Source: Bradyrhizobium sp. CCBAU 51627
GTDB taxonomy: Bacteria > Pseudomonadota > Alphaproteobacteria > Rhizobiales > Xanthobacteraceae
Direction: 5' to 3'
DNA length: 51,873 nt
NCBI RefSeq assembly: GCF_028128765.1
Contig: NZ_LBJG01000076.1
Span: 1-51,873, forward strand
This document shows positions 35,018 to 43,112 of this stretch, one piece after another. The stretch's first letter is position 1; each line of letters opens with the position of its first letter. The notes beneath the pieces are model-generated. The model was not told where the DNA came from, ran no database searches, and worked only from the letters and a program-made list of their open reading frames with translations. A program made the position numbers and the translations under genes.

Positions 35018-36085
35018 ATGCGTAATGCGTTAGGCCTGATGCTGGCCAGTGTCCTTGCGGCGGTCGTGATCGCCGGAGGCTGGTACTTTTATTCTTCCCG
35101 CGCCGACCAGGGCGCCCCCAAGACAACAGCCGCCCGTGCCGCCGATCCTCTGCCGGCACCGGTCAAGCTCGCCGCCAGGGACGACGTCGAGACCACTGCG
35201 GCGATCGCCGCCAAGCCCGCCGCTGTTGCCGCCGCGCCCGTTCCGGCGCCCGTGCCCGCGCCGGCTCCGGTTCAGCAGACCACGACCTGCACCAATCCGG
35301 ATGCGTTGGGCGTCTCGCGCGTGGTCGAGATCGACACGACCGGCGGTCCGGGCTTCGGCTTCGAGCAGTTCAAGCAGTTTGATTTCCTGACCGACAAGGA
35401 GGTCGTGCTGACCTTCGACGACAGCCCGTGGCCGCACAACACGCCGGCCGTGCTGAAGGCGTTGGCCGATGAATGCACCAAGGGCCTGTTCTTCTCGGTC
35501 GGCAAGCACGCCACCTGGCATCCGGAGATCCTGCGCCAGGTTCTGGCCCAGGGCCACACGGTGGGCACGCACACCTGGTCGCACGTCAATCTCGCCGGCA
35601 AGAAAATGACGGAGCAGCAGGCCAAGGACGAGATCGAGAAGGGCTTTAGCGCGGTGAAATGGGCGCTTGGCACCAATCCGTCGCCATTCTTCCGCTTCCC
35701 GCAGTTGTCGCAGAGTCCGGCGCTCGTGAGCTATCTCGGCAGCCGCAACCTCGGGATCTTCTCGACCGACATCGACTCCTTCGATTTCCGCAAGGAGAAT
35801 ACGCCGGACAAGATTGTCAGCAACGTGATGACCAAGCTCGACAAGCTCGGCAAGGGCATCATCCTGATGCACGACTTCCAGAAGCGCACCGGCGAAGCGC
35901 TGCCGACGCTGCTGGCGCGTCTCAAGGCCGGCGGCTACAAGGTCGTGCAGATCAAAGCCAAGACCACGTTCGACTCGCTGCCCGAGTATGACGAAGCGAT
36001 CCTCAAGGAGCTGAAGGTGCCGGCGACCAATGCGACGAACGCGCGCCCGGTCTCGAGCGTGGTGCAGACGGTCTCTCAGCGCTAG
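35018..36085 (+). CDS. NodB-type polysaccharide deacetylase family protein
   Basis: The ATG at 35018 is preceded by GGAAAG, better than a TTG at 35003. The 355-residue protein has an N-terminal membrane anchor or uncleaved signal (LGLMLASVLAAVVIAGGWYFY), an Ala/Pro-rich linker and a NodB domain. Motif 1 is LTFDDSPWPHN, with the catalytic-base and metal Asp; motif 2 is GTHTWSHVNL (HxxxH); then FFRFPQ and a final MHDFQKRTGEALPTL. Members remove acetyl groups from chitin, peptidoglycan or exopolysaccharide in the periplasm. TFDDGP is TFDDSP here. A strong terminator follows. Confidence 0.9.
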   Translation: MRNALGLMLASVLAAVVIAGGWYFYSSRADQGAPKTTAARAADPLPAPVKLAARDDVETTAAIAAKPAAVAAAPVPAPVPAPAPVQQTTTCTNPDALGVSRVVEIDTTGGPGFGFEQFKQFDFLTDKEVVLTFDDSPWPHNTPAVLKALADECTKGLFFSVGKHATWHPEILRQVLAQGHTVGTHTWSHVNLAGKKMTEQQAKDEIEKGFSAVKWALGTNPSPFFRFPQLSQSPALVSYLGSRNLGIFSTDIDSFDFRKENTPDKIVSNVMTKLDKLGKGIILMHDFQKRTGEALPTLLARLKAGGYKVVQIKAKTTFDSLPEYDEAILKELKVPATNATNARPVSSVVQTVSQR

Positions 36086-36108
36086 GCGCTTAGGTTTCGA
36101 CAAAGCAT

Positions 36109-36137
36109 GATGGCCGGGCTCAGCCCGGCCATTCTTA
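36109..36137 (+). terminator. Rho-independent terminator of the deacetylase gene
   Basis: ATGGCCGGGCT and its complement AGCCCGGCCAT form a near-perfect stem with a short loop, followed by TCTTATTT. Confidence 0.8.
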
Positions 36138-36439
36138 TTTCGGGAATGACACGCCGCCGCTTACCGGTAAATGCCGTGGCGGTGCTGGGCCATATCCGTT
36201 GTTCGGCGGACGGCAATCGAAGCTGGACAAGGAAGATTGTGCGCGCGTTGGCAGAAGCAAAAGGCTTGTCAACGAGGGGCGGCGGGAAGGCAGCCCAAAC
36301 ATTTTTCGGTTAAACCCGCACTTCACTCGGGAGGGTCCGTTCTACCCTCCGGAAGCAGACATCGGCAGGCCATACCGGCGGGTCTGAAAGGGGGTCGGAA
36401 GCGCAAGTCCGCTTAGGCCGGCCGCCAACTGAGGCGACC
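36138..36439. other. Gene-poor stretch with degenerate inverted motifs
   Basis: No convincing gene is seen. GGAGGGT...ACCCTCC (36331-36354) forms a hairpin without a T-run. Degenerate inverted blocks of the GTCCGCTT type (GTCCGTTC, GAAGCAGAC, AAGTCCGCTT) recur. Such blocks are found in rhizobial intergenic DNA in my memory, but I cannot confirm the family. Short open frames here lack a ribosome site. Confidence 0.4.
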
Positions 36440-36619
36440 TTACTCTTTCAATTCATCCCCCGTTTGCCATTGTTGAGCGCGCTCGGCCAACCGATCGTAC
36501 TCGCTTGCAATCTTCAAAAGCCTCAGTTTCGTTCTTACGTCAAAGGACCGATCAGCTTTCGCTCGCGTCTGGTCGGCGCGTTCGCGCCAATGGTTGGGAT
36601 CGCGAATCGGGTCTTTCAT
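36440..36619 (-). CDS. Small hypothetical protein of a rhizobial family
   Basis: The ATG at 36619 gives 59 residues of charged helix: it starts MKDPIRDPNHWRERADQTRA and continues with a leucine-heptad-like LRLLKIASEYDRLAERAQQW. The RDPxHWRxRA head with a later AxxYDxLAxRA is a pattern I recall in many small Bradyrhizobium proteins. AGAGAA lies about 7 bases before the start. No function is known. It lies in the accessory patch downstream of the deacetylase. Confidence 0.65.
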   Translation of the reverse strand: MKDPIRDPNHWRERADQTRAKADRSFDVRTKLRLLKIASEYDRLAERAQQWQTGDELKE

Positions 36620-36644
36620 TGGACTTTCTCTACGCGGAACGAGA

Positions 36645-36716
36645 GCAGTACCCTTGGCGAGCAGATCGGGAAAACTTGGTAGCGGCTCTGATGTTCCCAG
36701 CAGCCAAGAATGAGCA
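36645..36716. repeat. Diverged direct repeat, copy 1
   Basis: The block ATCGGGAAAACTTGG...CTGATGTTCCCAGCAGCCAA recurs at 37098-37167 with about three quarters of bases shared. It is followed by a small hairpin GCAGCCCAGGCTGC (36714-36727). Confidence 0.6.
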
Positions 36717-36880
36717 GCCCAGGCTGCGGGAAGCAGCTCCAGGAAAGCTGGTCGCCTGCGGGTGAAGCGGAGTTCCGAGTGATTGATGGCGGGAAAAACT
36801 AAAGAGCTCGGAGAATGCCCAGAGCCTTGAGGCATCCCCCACGCGCTCTTTTCGTTTTCGGACAACGGCCCGGCTATAAA

Positions 36881-36917
36881 AAAAGCCCCCAGCCCGAGGC
36901 TGGCTGAGCTGGGGGAG
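36881..36917 (-). terminator. Strong minus-strand terminator without a gene before it
   Basis: On the minus strand CCCCCAGC pairs with GCTGGGGG and is followed by seven T. No protein gene ends just upstream on that strand, so it may close a small RNA or a decayed gene. Confidence 0.65.
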
Positions 36918-37097
36918 AGGTGCCGGACCGGCCAAGTCGTGCGCCAGTCCGCACATCAACATGCACTGGAACCTTGCCGTCTGCGATGTGGCATTCGGCC
37001 TAACTCGGATTTGCAGTGTCCTAATCCACCTCTGCGGATATCAAAAAGGCCCGGCTCGCGGAATCGGGGGCGATGGAGCTGGGGCCAATTTGGGGTC

Positions 37098-37167
37098 TGC
37101 CCTTTGGGGAAGATCATCGGGAAAACTTGGCAAAGACCCTGATGTTTCTAGCAGCCAAAAACGAAGC
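37098..37167. repeat. Diverged direct repeat, copy 2
   Basis: ATCGGGAAAACTTGG...CTGATGTTTCTAGCAGCCAA aligns with copy 1 at 36645-36716. It is bounded on the right by the stem GGCCCCAG/CTGGGGCC. Confidence 0.6.
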
Positions 37168-37188
37168 GGCCCCAGAAAGCTGGGGCCG
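37155..37188 (-). terminator. Minus-strand hairpin after direct repeat copy 2
   Basis: GGCCCCAG and CTGGGGCC pair around CTTT on the minus strand and are followed by GCTTCGTTTTT. It is terminator-like for leftward transcription. Confidence 0.5.
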
Positions 37189-37394
37189 ACCACCCTCCCG
37201 AGTGGCGCGTCATTCGTTCCTCATCCGGGACCTGGAAAAACTCGGCATCGGGCCTGCGGTTCCGGGAATATCCTGAGTTAGGAGGTAGAGGTACCTCTTC
37301 AGAGTCGCGGCAAAGTGGTCTCTTCTCACTCGTTTGAAAGATCGCTAACTAGCGCCACGAAATGGCTTCCAAGCTGATTGCAGCGGAGAAACCG

Positions 37395-37856
37395 ATGCCA
37401 CTCGCTCTCATTGAAACCGGGCACGACAAGATGGATCTCGATCCCTCTCCGATCGAGCCATCCTGGATCATCGAAGGCAAACCTGAAGCTCGATCCCGCG
37501 TCCTCGCGGCCAGCGGCTGCAACACCGCCAAGACCGTGCTTTGGTCCTGCACCGAAGGCAAATTCAACTGGTACTACGATCTCGACGAGACCATCGTGAT
37601 CCTCGAAGGATCGATCGTGCTTGAGGGCGACGGCACGCCGCTGAAGCGCTATGGCGCCGGTGACGTGATCTATTTTCGTGCGGGCGCGCACGCCAAATGG
37701 CATGTCGAGAGCTTCGTGAGGAAAATCGCCTTCCTCCGTCTGAACAATCCATTCCCAATTGGCATCGCGATCCGAGCCATCAACAAGCTCAAATCACTTG
37801 TCGCGCGGAACGGTCCTGTGATGGCGGTGGTGGCTTGCACTATCGGCACGAATTGA
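37395..37856 (+). CDS. Cupin-domain protein
   Basis: The ATG at 37395 is preceded by GGAG at 6 bases; an ATG at 37362 has no ribosome site. The 153-residue protein is a single beta-barrel of the cupin_3/DUF861 type, with WSCTEGKFNWYYDLDETIVILEGSIVLEGDG, YGAGDVIYFRAGAHAKWHV and a short hydrophobic tail. Cupins of this subgroup bind metal weakly or bind small metabolites; this one has a single His in the usual second-motif area. It is flanked by the 10-base inverted repeat TTAGGAGGTA (37278 and 37969) in an otherwise gene-poor patch. Confidence 0.82.
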   Translation: MPLALIETGHDKMDLDPSPIEPSWIIEGKPEARSRVLAASGCNTAKTVLWSCTEGKFNWYYDLDETIVILEGSIVLEGDGTPLKRYGAGDVIYFRAGAHAKWHVESFVRKIAFLRLNNPFPIGIAIRAINKLKSLVARNGPVMAVVACTIGTN

Positions 37857-38053
37857 AATCGTACTTCTGCGGGGTCTTTTTGACATCCGCAGAGACGCAC
37901 CCTATCCGGCCTAGCCGCATGCTGACCCTTCTCCCGAGAGCCGGATAAAAAAGGTGACTCTGCCTGGGTACCTCCTAATGGTGGCCGCCAGATCTACCGT
38001 CTGTTCGCAACCATTGGCATGATGCACGGGCTACGCGCCGAGAGGTTACGGCA

Positions 38054-38353
38054 ATGATCAATGACCGCCTCGTAGGGCCGCCAATCGCCAGCATCCGCAA
38101 GATCGGCATCATCGGAGCAGCAATCCTCCTGCTCGGGCCGATAGCCGCGTCCACCGCGCTCGGTGCAGGAACGCGCATCTCTGAAGGCTTCGAACCGTTC
38201 GATAAATCAGCCAATGAGCGCGTCTCTGAAGCCTTCGAGGACATTGAAGGCATAGCGTCCATCTCTGACGAGCTGAAGACGGCGCTGGCGTTGCTGAGCC
38301 AGAACGTGCAAGGCGTGCGGAAGCCGCCGGTTCAGGCTGAAGGCAATGAATGA
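38054..38353 (+). CDS. Small exported protein of unknown function
   Basis: GAGAGG precedes the ATG at 38054. The 99-residue product has an N-terminal signal (IRKIGIIGAAILLLGPIAASTALGAG) and a short acidic helical mature part (ERVSEAFEDIEGIASISDEL). No family is recognised. It lies just before the DUF6946-like pseudogene in the accessory patch. Confidence 0.55.
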   Translation: MINDRLVGPPIASIRKIGIIGAAILLLGPIAASTALGAGTRISEGFEPFDKSANERVSEAFEDIEGIASISDELKTALALLSQNVQGVRKPPVQAEGNE

Positions 38354-38399
38354 TCCTCTTCCCATGGAGTTCATCGCGATGACGCCGCGAGGGGATTGA

Positions 38400-38683
38400 A
38401 TGCCAAAGATCTATGCTCGGACCGTTGATGCGCAGAGCTGGCAAGCTCTCCTGACCGACCCAGAAAGCATTGGCGAATAGGCTTTTCTGCGCGAAGACTT
38501 TGCACTGCCGGGAAGCCGCAGAAGGATTGCTGTTCGCCGGAAATCGCTCGGCTATTCGGATCAGATGCTGAGCTGCTCCTGGCGATCCCAGAGGACAAGT
38601 TCTCGCTTCGCGATGCAGGAAGAGAGAGCCAGACGGCCGTGTTCGCTCTGATACGACCGAAATCCGTCCAGCCGGCCCTCTAG
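38400..38683 (+). pseudogene. Pseudogene of a DUF6946-like protein
   Basis: Three frames in order give one broken protein. Frame one (ATG at 38400) reads MPKIYARTVDAQSWQALLTD and ends at a TAG at 38478. The next reads AKTLHCREAAEG (about 38490-38526). The third reads EIARLFGSDAELLLAIPE to SLRDAGRESQTAVFALIRP and stops at 38683. From memory this is the order of the DUF6946 family (about 220 residues): start, SAKTLAHxWEAA, LLLAIPE, GRRESQxDVFALV. So the gene carries at least two frameshifts and lost its C-terminal half. Family name is recollection; the three-frame continuity is visible. Confidence 0.72.
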
Positions 38684-38978
38684 ACTAGTCGGTGACTTCT
38701 TTTCAGACGAGCTCCATCGTCTCCACTTGCCAAGGGGCCCCCGATTGTGCGCCCACCAGCACGGATTGGTGGGCGGCCTGTGGGTCGCGGCACCCCATTT
38801 TCGATTTTGTCAATGAATTCAAATCGTTGCGCCGTCAAACTGGCGGATAGAACGGTCGCCGAGACAAGAATAGGCCACCGTAGCCTGGCATCTCTAAGAG
38901 CCAATGGACCAAGAAGCCCTTGCGCAAAGCAGCGCAACTTCAGGCGGACGCAAAAGCAACATAACTTATTGAAATTGC

Positions 38979-39054
38979 TGGTGCCGCAAGAGGGATTCGA
39001 ACCCCCGACCCCGTCATTACGAATGACGTGCTCTACCGACTGAGCTATTGCGGC
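38979..39054 (-). tRNA. tRNA-Thr (anticodon CGT)
   Basis: On the minus strand GCCGCAA pairs with TTGCGGC, CCA is encoded, and the D arm, the loop TTCGTAA and the T arm with GGTTCGAATCC are intact. The anticodon CGT reads ACG threonine codons. The 3' end faces the gene-poor patch at lower coordinates. Confidence 0.95.
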
Positions 39055-39153
39055 GAACCCTGCCGGGGCTGGGCGATGCCGGCCCCGATACGCGCGCCCC
39101 TGATATCGGGCATGGCCCGAATTGGCAAGGACAAGGGAGGTGCGAAATGTGGC

Positions 39154-40893
39154 TCATCCCCCCCAGCGGGACCAGAATCCGCGCCAGCCGCCCGCCTGGG
39201 CCTTGGGTGTGCCGATTTGTTCCGTAAATTCATCGCTCGGGCCGTCGTCGTCAATGCCGGGGTCATCGGGCGCGCGGACGATCGGGATGACGGTCTGGAT
39301 CGGCGCCTGCGTCGGCTTGCCGAGGTCGGCGCGGGTCCGGAATACCGGGGTTTCCGCCACCGGCGATGATTCGGTGACTTCAGGGACCGGCTTGACCGGC
39401 TCGGCAGGGATCACCGCCGGCTCTTCCCTGGCCGCAGGGGGCGCGTTGTCTTGCGCGGCCGCAGTGGGGGCCGGGGCCGGGGCGATCACGACCGGTTCCA
39501 CCGGCGCCTCACTGGCCACCGTCACCCGTTTCGGCGGCGAGGCGGCGAGCGTGGCTTCCTCAAAGGCGAAGGATTCGATCGTCGTGCCCTTGTCCGAGGG
39601 CAGGCTCGCCACCGGCGTCTGCCACTGAAAAGCATCGAGCCGACCGGTGACCGGGGAGACCGGGCGCCAGCGATCGCTGACATAGCCATCCGCTGTCCAG
39701 GCCGGATCGTGACGGGCACGCACGGCGCGCAAGGTCCAGGCGCGGGCACGGCCACCGTCGCCGTGTTCGGCGCGCTCCAATTCGGCCATCAGCAGCGCCA
39801 CGCGCTGGGTGGGATCGTTGACGTAAGGAGCGAGCACCTCGCGCGCACGGGCGAACTCGGAAGCGTCGATCGCGGCGCGCGCGATCGCGAGCTGGCCCTC
39901 GACATGGCCGGCCTTGTCGGCGGGCGTTTTCGCCGCGAGCGTCTCGACCCGCTGCAGGCGTTGCCGCGCCGAATCGCCGAGTTTCACATGCGCATAGGCG
40001 GCGGCAAGATCAGGATGCGGATTGGCGAGCCAGGCGGCCTCGACCAGCTTCATGGCGCGGCGCACCTGATGCGCCTCGCTCTCGAATTTCGCGGCAAGCA
40101 CGGCGGCCGGCACCAGAGTCGGTGCGAGCTTGACCGCTTCCATCACGCTCTCGCGCGCGACGTCGCGATCCATCGTCTCCAATTCCAGCGCGCGCGCGGT
40201 GAGCAGCACACCACGCTGCCGGCGGTAAGTAGGCTTGTCGATCAGCCCTGCGGACAGATTCGAGTCGAGAATTGCGAGCGCGCCGCTCCAGTCGCCGCGC
40301 GCACAGCGGAAGCCGAGCACCGCATGCGAGGCCCAGGTCGAGGACGGAGCCAGCCTGATCGCCTCCTCCGCGATCATTACCGCACTGACGGCATCGTCGG
40401 CGCGCTGCGCCTCGATGAACAGGCCGCGCAGGCCGAGCAAACGCGTGTCCTCGCGCTCGGCCATGGCGCGGAAAACGCGCTGCGCCTCATCGCGGTTGCC
40501 CTCGAGTTGAGCCGATTGCGCATGCAGGAGAAGCGCGAGCGGATCATCGGGCGCATGCCGCCGCGCCGCTTCGGCATGCCGGCGGGCGAGCGCGGTGTCG
40601 CCATGGCCGATCGCGAGCAGGCCGTGGGTGATGGCGTGACGGCCGCGGGCATGGCGCTTCTCATGACGGCGGCGGCGCATCCGCCCCGGCGTGCGCCAGA
40701 TCGCGGTCAGAATGCTCCAGAGCAACACGATCAGGCCTGCGAAGATGCCGAGACAGAGCACGAACACCGGAATGGTCGGTGAGGCCCGGAAACCGCCCCA
40801 GGTCAGCACGACATTGCCGGGCTGATCGGCGACCCACGCGGCGCCGGCGCCTGCAAGCGCAATCAGAACGAGGAAGAGGACGATGCGAAGCAT
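39154..40893 (-). CDS. hemY: HemY-like heme biosynthesis membrane protein
   Basis: The ATG at 40893 gives 579 residues. Two transmembrane helices lie near the start (VLFLVLIALAGAGAAW and VFVLCLGIFAGLIVLLWSIL), with RMRRRRHEKRHARGRHAITHG between membrane and soluble part. TPR-like helical repeats fill the middle, followed by a low-complexity Ala/Pro-rich tail. This is the HemY_N family (not the oxidase of the same name), found with uroporphyrinogen synthase genes. It likely has a scaffold role in heme synthesis. The downstream tail is disordered. It is the third gene of hemD-Mic60-hemY; the gap to the Mic60 stop is 48 bases. Confidence 0.9.
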   Translation of the reverse strand: MLRIVLFLVLIALAGAGAAWVADQPGNVVLTWGGFRASPTIPVFVLCLGIFAGLIVLLWSILTAIWRTPGRMRRRRHEKRHARGRHAITHGLLAIGHGDTALARRHAEAARRHAPDDPLALLLHAQSAQLEGNRDEAQRVFRAMAEREDTRLLGLRGLFIEAQRADDAVSAVMIAEEAIRLAPSSTWASHAVLGFRCARGDWSGALAILDSNLSAGLIDKPTYRRQRGVLLTARALELETMDRDVARESVMEAVKLAPTLVPAAVLAAKFESEAHQVRRAMKLVEAAWLANPHPDLAAAYAHVKLGDSARQRLQRVETLAAKTPADKAGHVEGQLAIARAAIDASEFARAREVLAPYVNDPTQRVALLMAELERAEHGDGGRARAWTLRAVRARHDPAWTADGYVSDRWRPVSPVTGRLDAFQWQTPVASLPSDKGTTIESFAFEEATLAASPPKRVTVASEAPVEPVVIAPAPAPTAAAQDNAPPAAREEPAVIPAEPVKPVPEVTESSPVAETPVFRTRADLGKPTQAPIQTVIPIVRAPDDPGIDDDGPSDEFTEQIGTPKAQAGGWRGFWSRWGG

Positions 40894-40941
40894 GGCGATC
40901 CCTATACGCGCGGATTGTTGCGCGAGTCTTATCAAGCAGTC

Positions 40942-42165
40942 TTATTGAGCAGGCTTGGCGAGACCAGCCAGAGCATCGTCGGCGAATTTGCGGGAGGCTG
41001 CGAGCGCGGCATCGCGGGCATCGGCCTTGTCCAGCCACGCCTTCGCCGGCACACGTTCGCTCTCGGGCAGCGACATCAGCTCGCGCCGCGCCTCCGCGAA
41101 ATCGTTGCGCAGCGCCGCCGCCGTAACCCGCGCGACGATCGCACCGCGGTCGTTGCCGCCCCCGTCGGTGCGCTCGATGCGGACGAGCTTCGACGCTCCC
41201 GCCTGAAGGCGCTCGACGATGCCGGCGCCAGGGGGCGGAGCCTCCGGCGGCGGCGACAACTTCGGCACGATGTTGAGAAGCTCGCGGGTCAGCGCGAACG
41301 GCGTCGGGATGCCCGATGCGGCGAACATGTCGAGCGGCTTCAGCAATTCGGGCTTGGCTGCGAACGACCGCGCAGCAGCGAGCTGCGCCTCATAGGGGTC
41401 ATTGTGGCGAACCGCGACGTCGAGCAGCGTGGCCGCAACCACATAGCGCAACGGCTTGTCGTCCATCATCTTGGCATCGGCGATCTTCTCGCCCTGCTGC
41501 GCGAGCTCGGCGCGCGCGGTTCTGCTGGCGCGCTCGAGCTGGGAGATGCGATCGTCGAGGGCGGCGAGGGCGGACGACGAGGCGTCGCGCGGCGTGGATT
41601 TCGCATCGTTCAACGCACTCGCAACCTTGTCGGACTGCGCACGCACATTGGCGATGTCATTGCGCAGCATGCCGACCGATTTCTCCAGCGCGTCGAGCCG
41701 CGCCGTCATCGCCGGATCCGCCGCCGGCTTGCCGGCCTTGGCTTCGACCGCGGCGACACGTCCGCTCAGTGCATCGAGCGCGGCGCTCGTCACTGGCGGC
41801 GCGGCGGGCGGAGCCTGCACCGCGGGCCAGCCCAGCATCCAGCCGACAGCGATTACGACTGCGGCTGCGGCGGCACCGGAAAATGGCGCGATGACCCAGG
41901 GAGAAATGGCTGCAGACGTTGCGGCGGCCTGCGCCTCCTCGCGCTGTGGCTCCGGCTCGATCTTGGTCGCCTCAACCTTGGTATCCTCGGCAGCGGCGTG
42001 CTCCGAGCTTGCCTGCTCGGCCGATGGCTGCGTCGAAGGCTCGCCCGCTGCGTCCTGCGGCTGGGTAGAGACTTCGGTCGCCTCGAGGTCGATGGTCGGC
42101 GGCGAGCGCTTGGCGCGGCCAGGTTCGGGGGCCAATCCTGCGTCTTCAGGCTTGTCGTCGGCCAT
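40942..42165 (-). CDS. Mitofilin (Mic60)-like inner membrane protein
   Basis: The 407-residue protein has a Pro/Ala/Glu-rich cytoplasmic head of ~88 residues, one transmembrane helix (residues ~90-113, ISPWVIAPFSGAAAAAVVIA), a long periplasmic coiled-coil with leucine and alanine heptads, and a C-terminal mitofilin signature region (DDKPLRYVVAATLLDVAVR, ...LRNDFAEARRELMSLPE). Alphaproteobacterial Mic60 is the ancestor of the mitochondrial cristae organiser and in several species shapes intracytoplasmic membranes. Placement between hemD and hemY is the known gene order. It starts 65 bases after the hemD stop. Confidence 0.88.
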   Translation of the reverse strand: MADDKPEDAGLAPEPGRAKRSPPTIDLEATEVSTQPQDAAGEPSTQPSAEQASSEHAAAEDTKVEATKIEPEPQREEAQAAATSAAISPWVIAPFSGAAAAAVVIAVGWMLGWPAVQAPPAAPPVTSAALDALSGRVAAVEAKAGKPAADPAMTARLDALEKSVGMLRNDIANVRAQSDKVASALNDAKSTPRDASSSALAALDDRISQLERASRTARAELAQQGEKIADAKMMDDKPLRYVVAATLLDVAVRHNDPYEAQLAAARSFAAKPELLKPLDMFAASGIPTPFALTRELLNIVPKLSPPPEAPPPGAGIVERLQAGASKLVRIERTDGGGNDRGAIVARVTAAALRNDFAEARRELMSLPESERVPAKAWLDKADARDAALAASRKFADDALAGLAKPAQ

Positions 42166-42230
42166 CGTGACGGTTCCTCACACTTGCATCCCAGAGACGA
42201 GCCCGATTACATCGGATTCGGCCCGTCCTC

Positions 42231-42977
42231 TTACGCCAAACGGGTACGCAAAGCACGCTCCAAGGCGTCAAATAGGGCATTTTCGTCCGGGCTCGCGGCG
42301 ACCAGAACCTGCGATGCGCCGGCATCGCGCAGCACGCTGGCAACCGCCTCGGACAGGCAACATTGCGGAATCGCCAGCGCCGAGATTTCGACGCCTTCCT
42401 CCCGCGCGGCATCCAGGAAGGCGCGCGCGCTACGCCTGGAGTAATGCAGCACCGCCTCGATGCCATGCGCGGCAAAGCCTTCGCAGACCTCGCGCGGGAG
42501 CACCTTGACCGGAGCCATGCGATAAATGGTCTGCATGACCACGCTGAACCCTTCCGCGCCAAGCTCGCCACCGAGATCCCGCGACAGATCCGCCCCGGCG
42601 AGATAGAGCAGCGTACTCTTCTTCTTCAGCACCTTGTCACGCGTGCCTTGCATCACCTTGTCGCGCAAGGAAGCGGCATCGCCGCCGGCGACGATCACAT
42701 CCGTGAAACCGGCCTCGCGCGCCACGGAAGCCGTGTGCTCGCCGACCGCAAAGAGCGGCAGCTCCAAAAGGCCGAGATCGCGCAATTGCGGCGCGATGGC
42801 GCGGATCGCGTTCGCCGATGTGACGATGATGCCGCCATAGGCTGCCTCGCTCTCCTCATGAAAGGCAACCGGTTCGCATTTGAGCACCGGCGCGAGCAGC
42901 ACCACATGCCCCCGCGCGCGCAGATTTTCCGCCGTCGCCTCGTTGTCGGGATGCGGCCGTGTGACAAGAATGGACAT
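42231..42977 (-). CDS. hemD: Uroporphyrinogen-III synthase
   Basis: The enzyme closes hydroxymethylbilane to uroporphyrinogen III in heme synthesis. The ATG at 42977 (MSILVTRPHPDNEATAENLR) gives 248 residues. Visible are VTSANAIRAI, FAVGEHTASVAREAGF, LLYLAGADLSRDL and AVLHYSRRSARAF, the two-domain fold of the family, which is poorly conserved. The open frame extends far upstream as the antisense of tsaD, but only 42977 fits the family start. It is divergent from tsaD and heads the hemD-Mic60-hemY operon. Confidence 0.92.
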   Translation of the reverse strand: MSILVTRPHPDNEATAENLRARGHVVLLAPVLKCEPVAFHEESEAAYGGIIVTSANAIRAIAPQLRDLGLLELPLFAVGEHTASVAREAGFTDVIVAGGDAASLRDKVMQGTRDKVLKKKSTLLYLAGADLSRDLGGELGAEGFSVVMQTIYRMAPVKVLPREVCEGFAAHGIEAVLHYSRRSARAFLDAAREEGVEISALAIPQCCLSEAVASVLRDAGASQVLVAASPDENALFDALERALRTRLA

Positions 42978-43112
42978 CGCTTGTGTTCCCGAACCACCTG
43001 GCGGTGACACATTCGCGAGGGGAATACGGCGGGTGGCGATTGCGCAAGCCGACCCCGGAATGCTACCGGACGTACCAGAACTCTGCTTTACGGATGAGCG
43101 CAAGGGCGCAAA

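Larger units (their letters stand above)
36620..37394. other. Intergenic stretch between the small gene and the cupin gene
   Basis: No gene is supported over these 775 bases. The stretch holds two diverged direct repeats, two minus-oriented terminator-like hairpins and a 12-base palindrome AGAGGTACCTCT at 37287-37298. Open frames across it lack ribosome sites and use unusual residues. Confidence 0.5.

Noticed and set aside
36961..37281. A 106-codon plus-strand frame in the accessory patch
   Set aside because: It has no ribosome site, spans the direct repeat and hairpin, and matches no family.
38680..38937. An 85-codon minus-strand frame next to tRNA-Thr
   Set aside because: No ribosome site or recognisable motif; it lies in DNA with no other sign of coding.
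36138..39054. att duplication of the tRNA-Thr 3' end and an integrase gene
   Set aside because: I looked for the tRNA 3' sequence (such as GGATTCGAACCC) in the patch and for integrase motifs and found neither.
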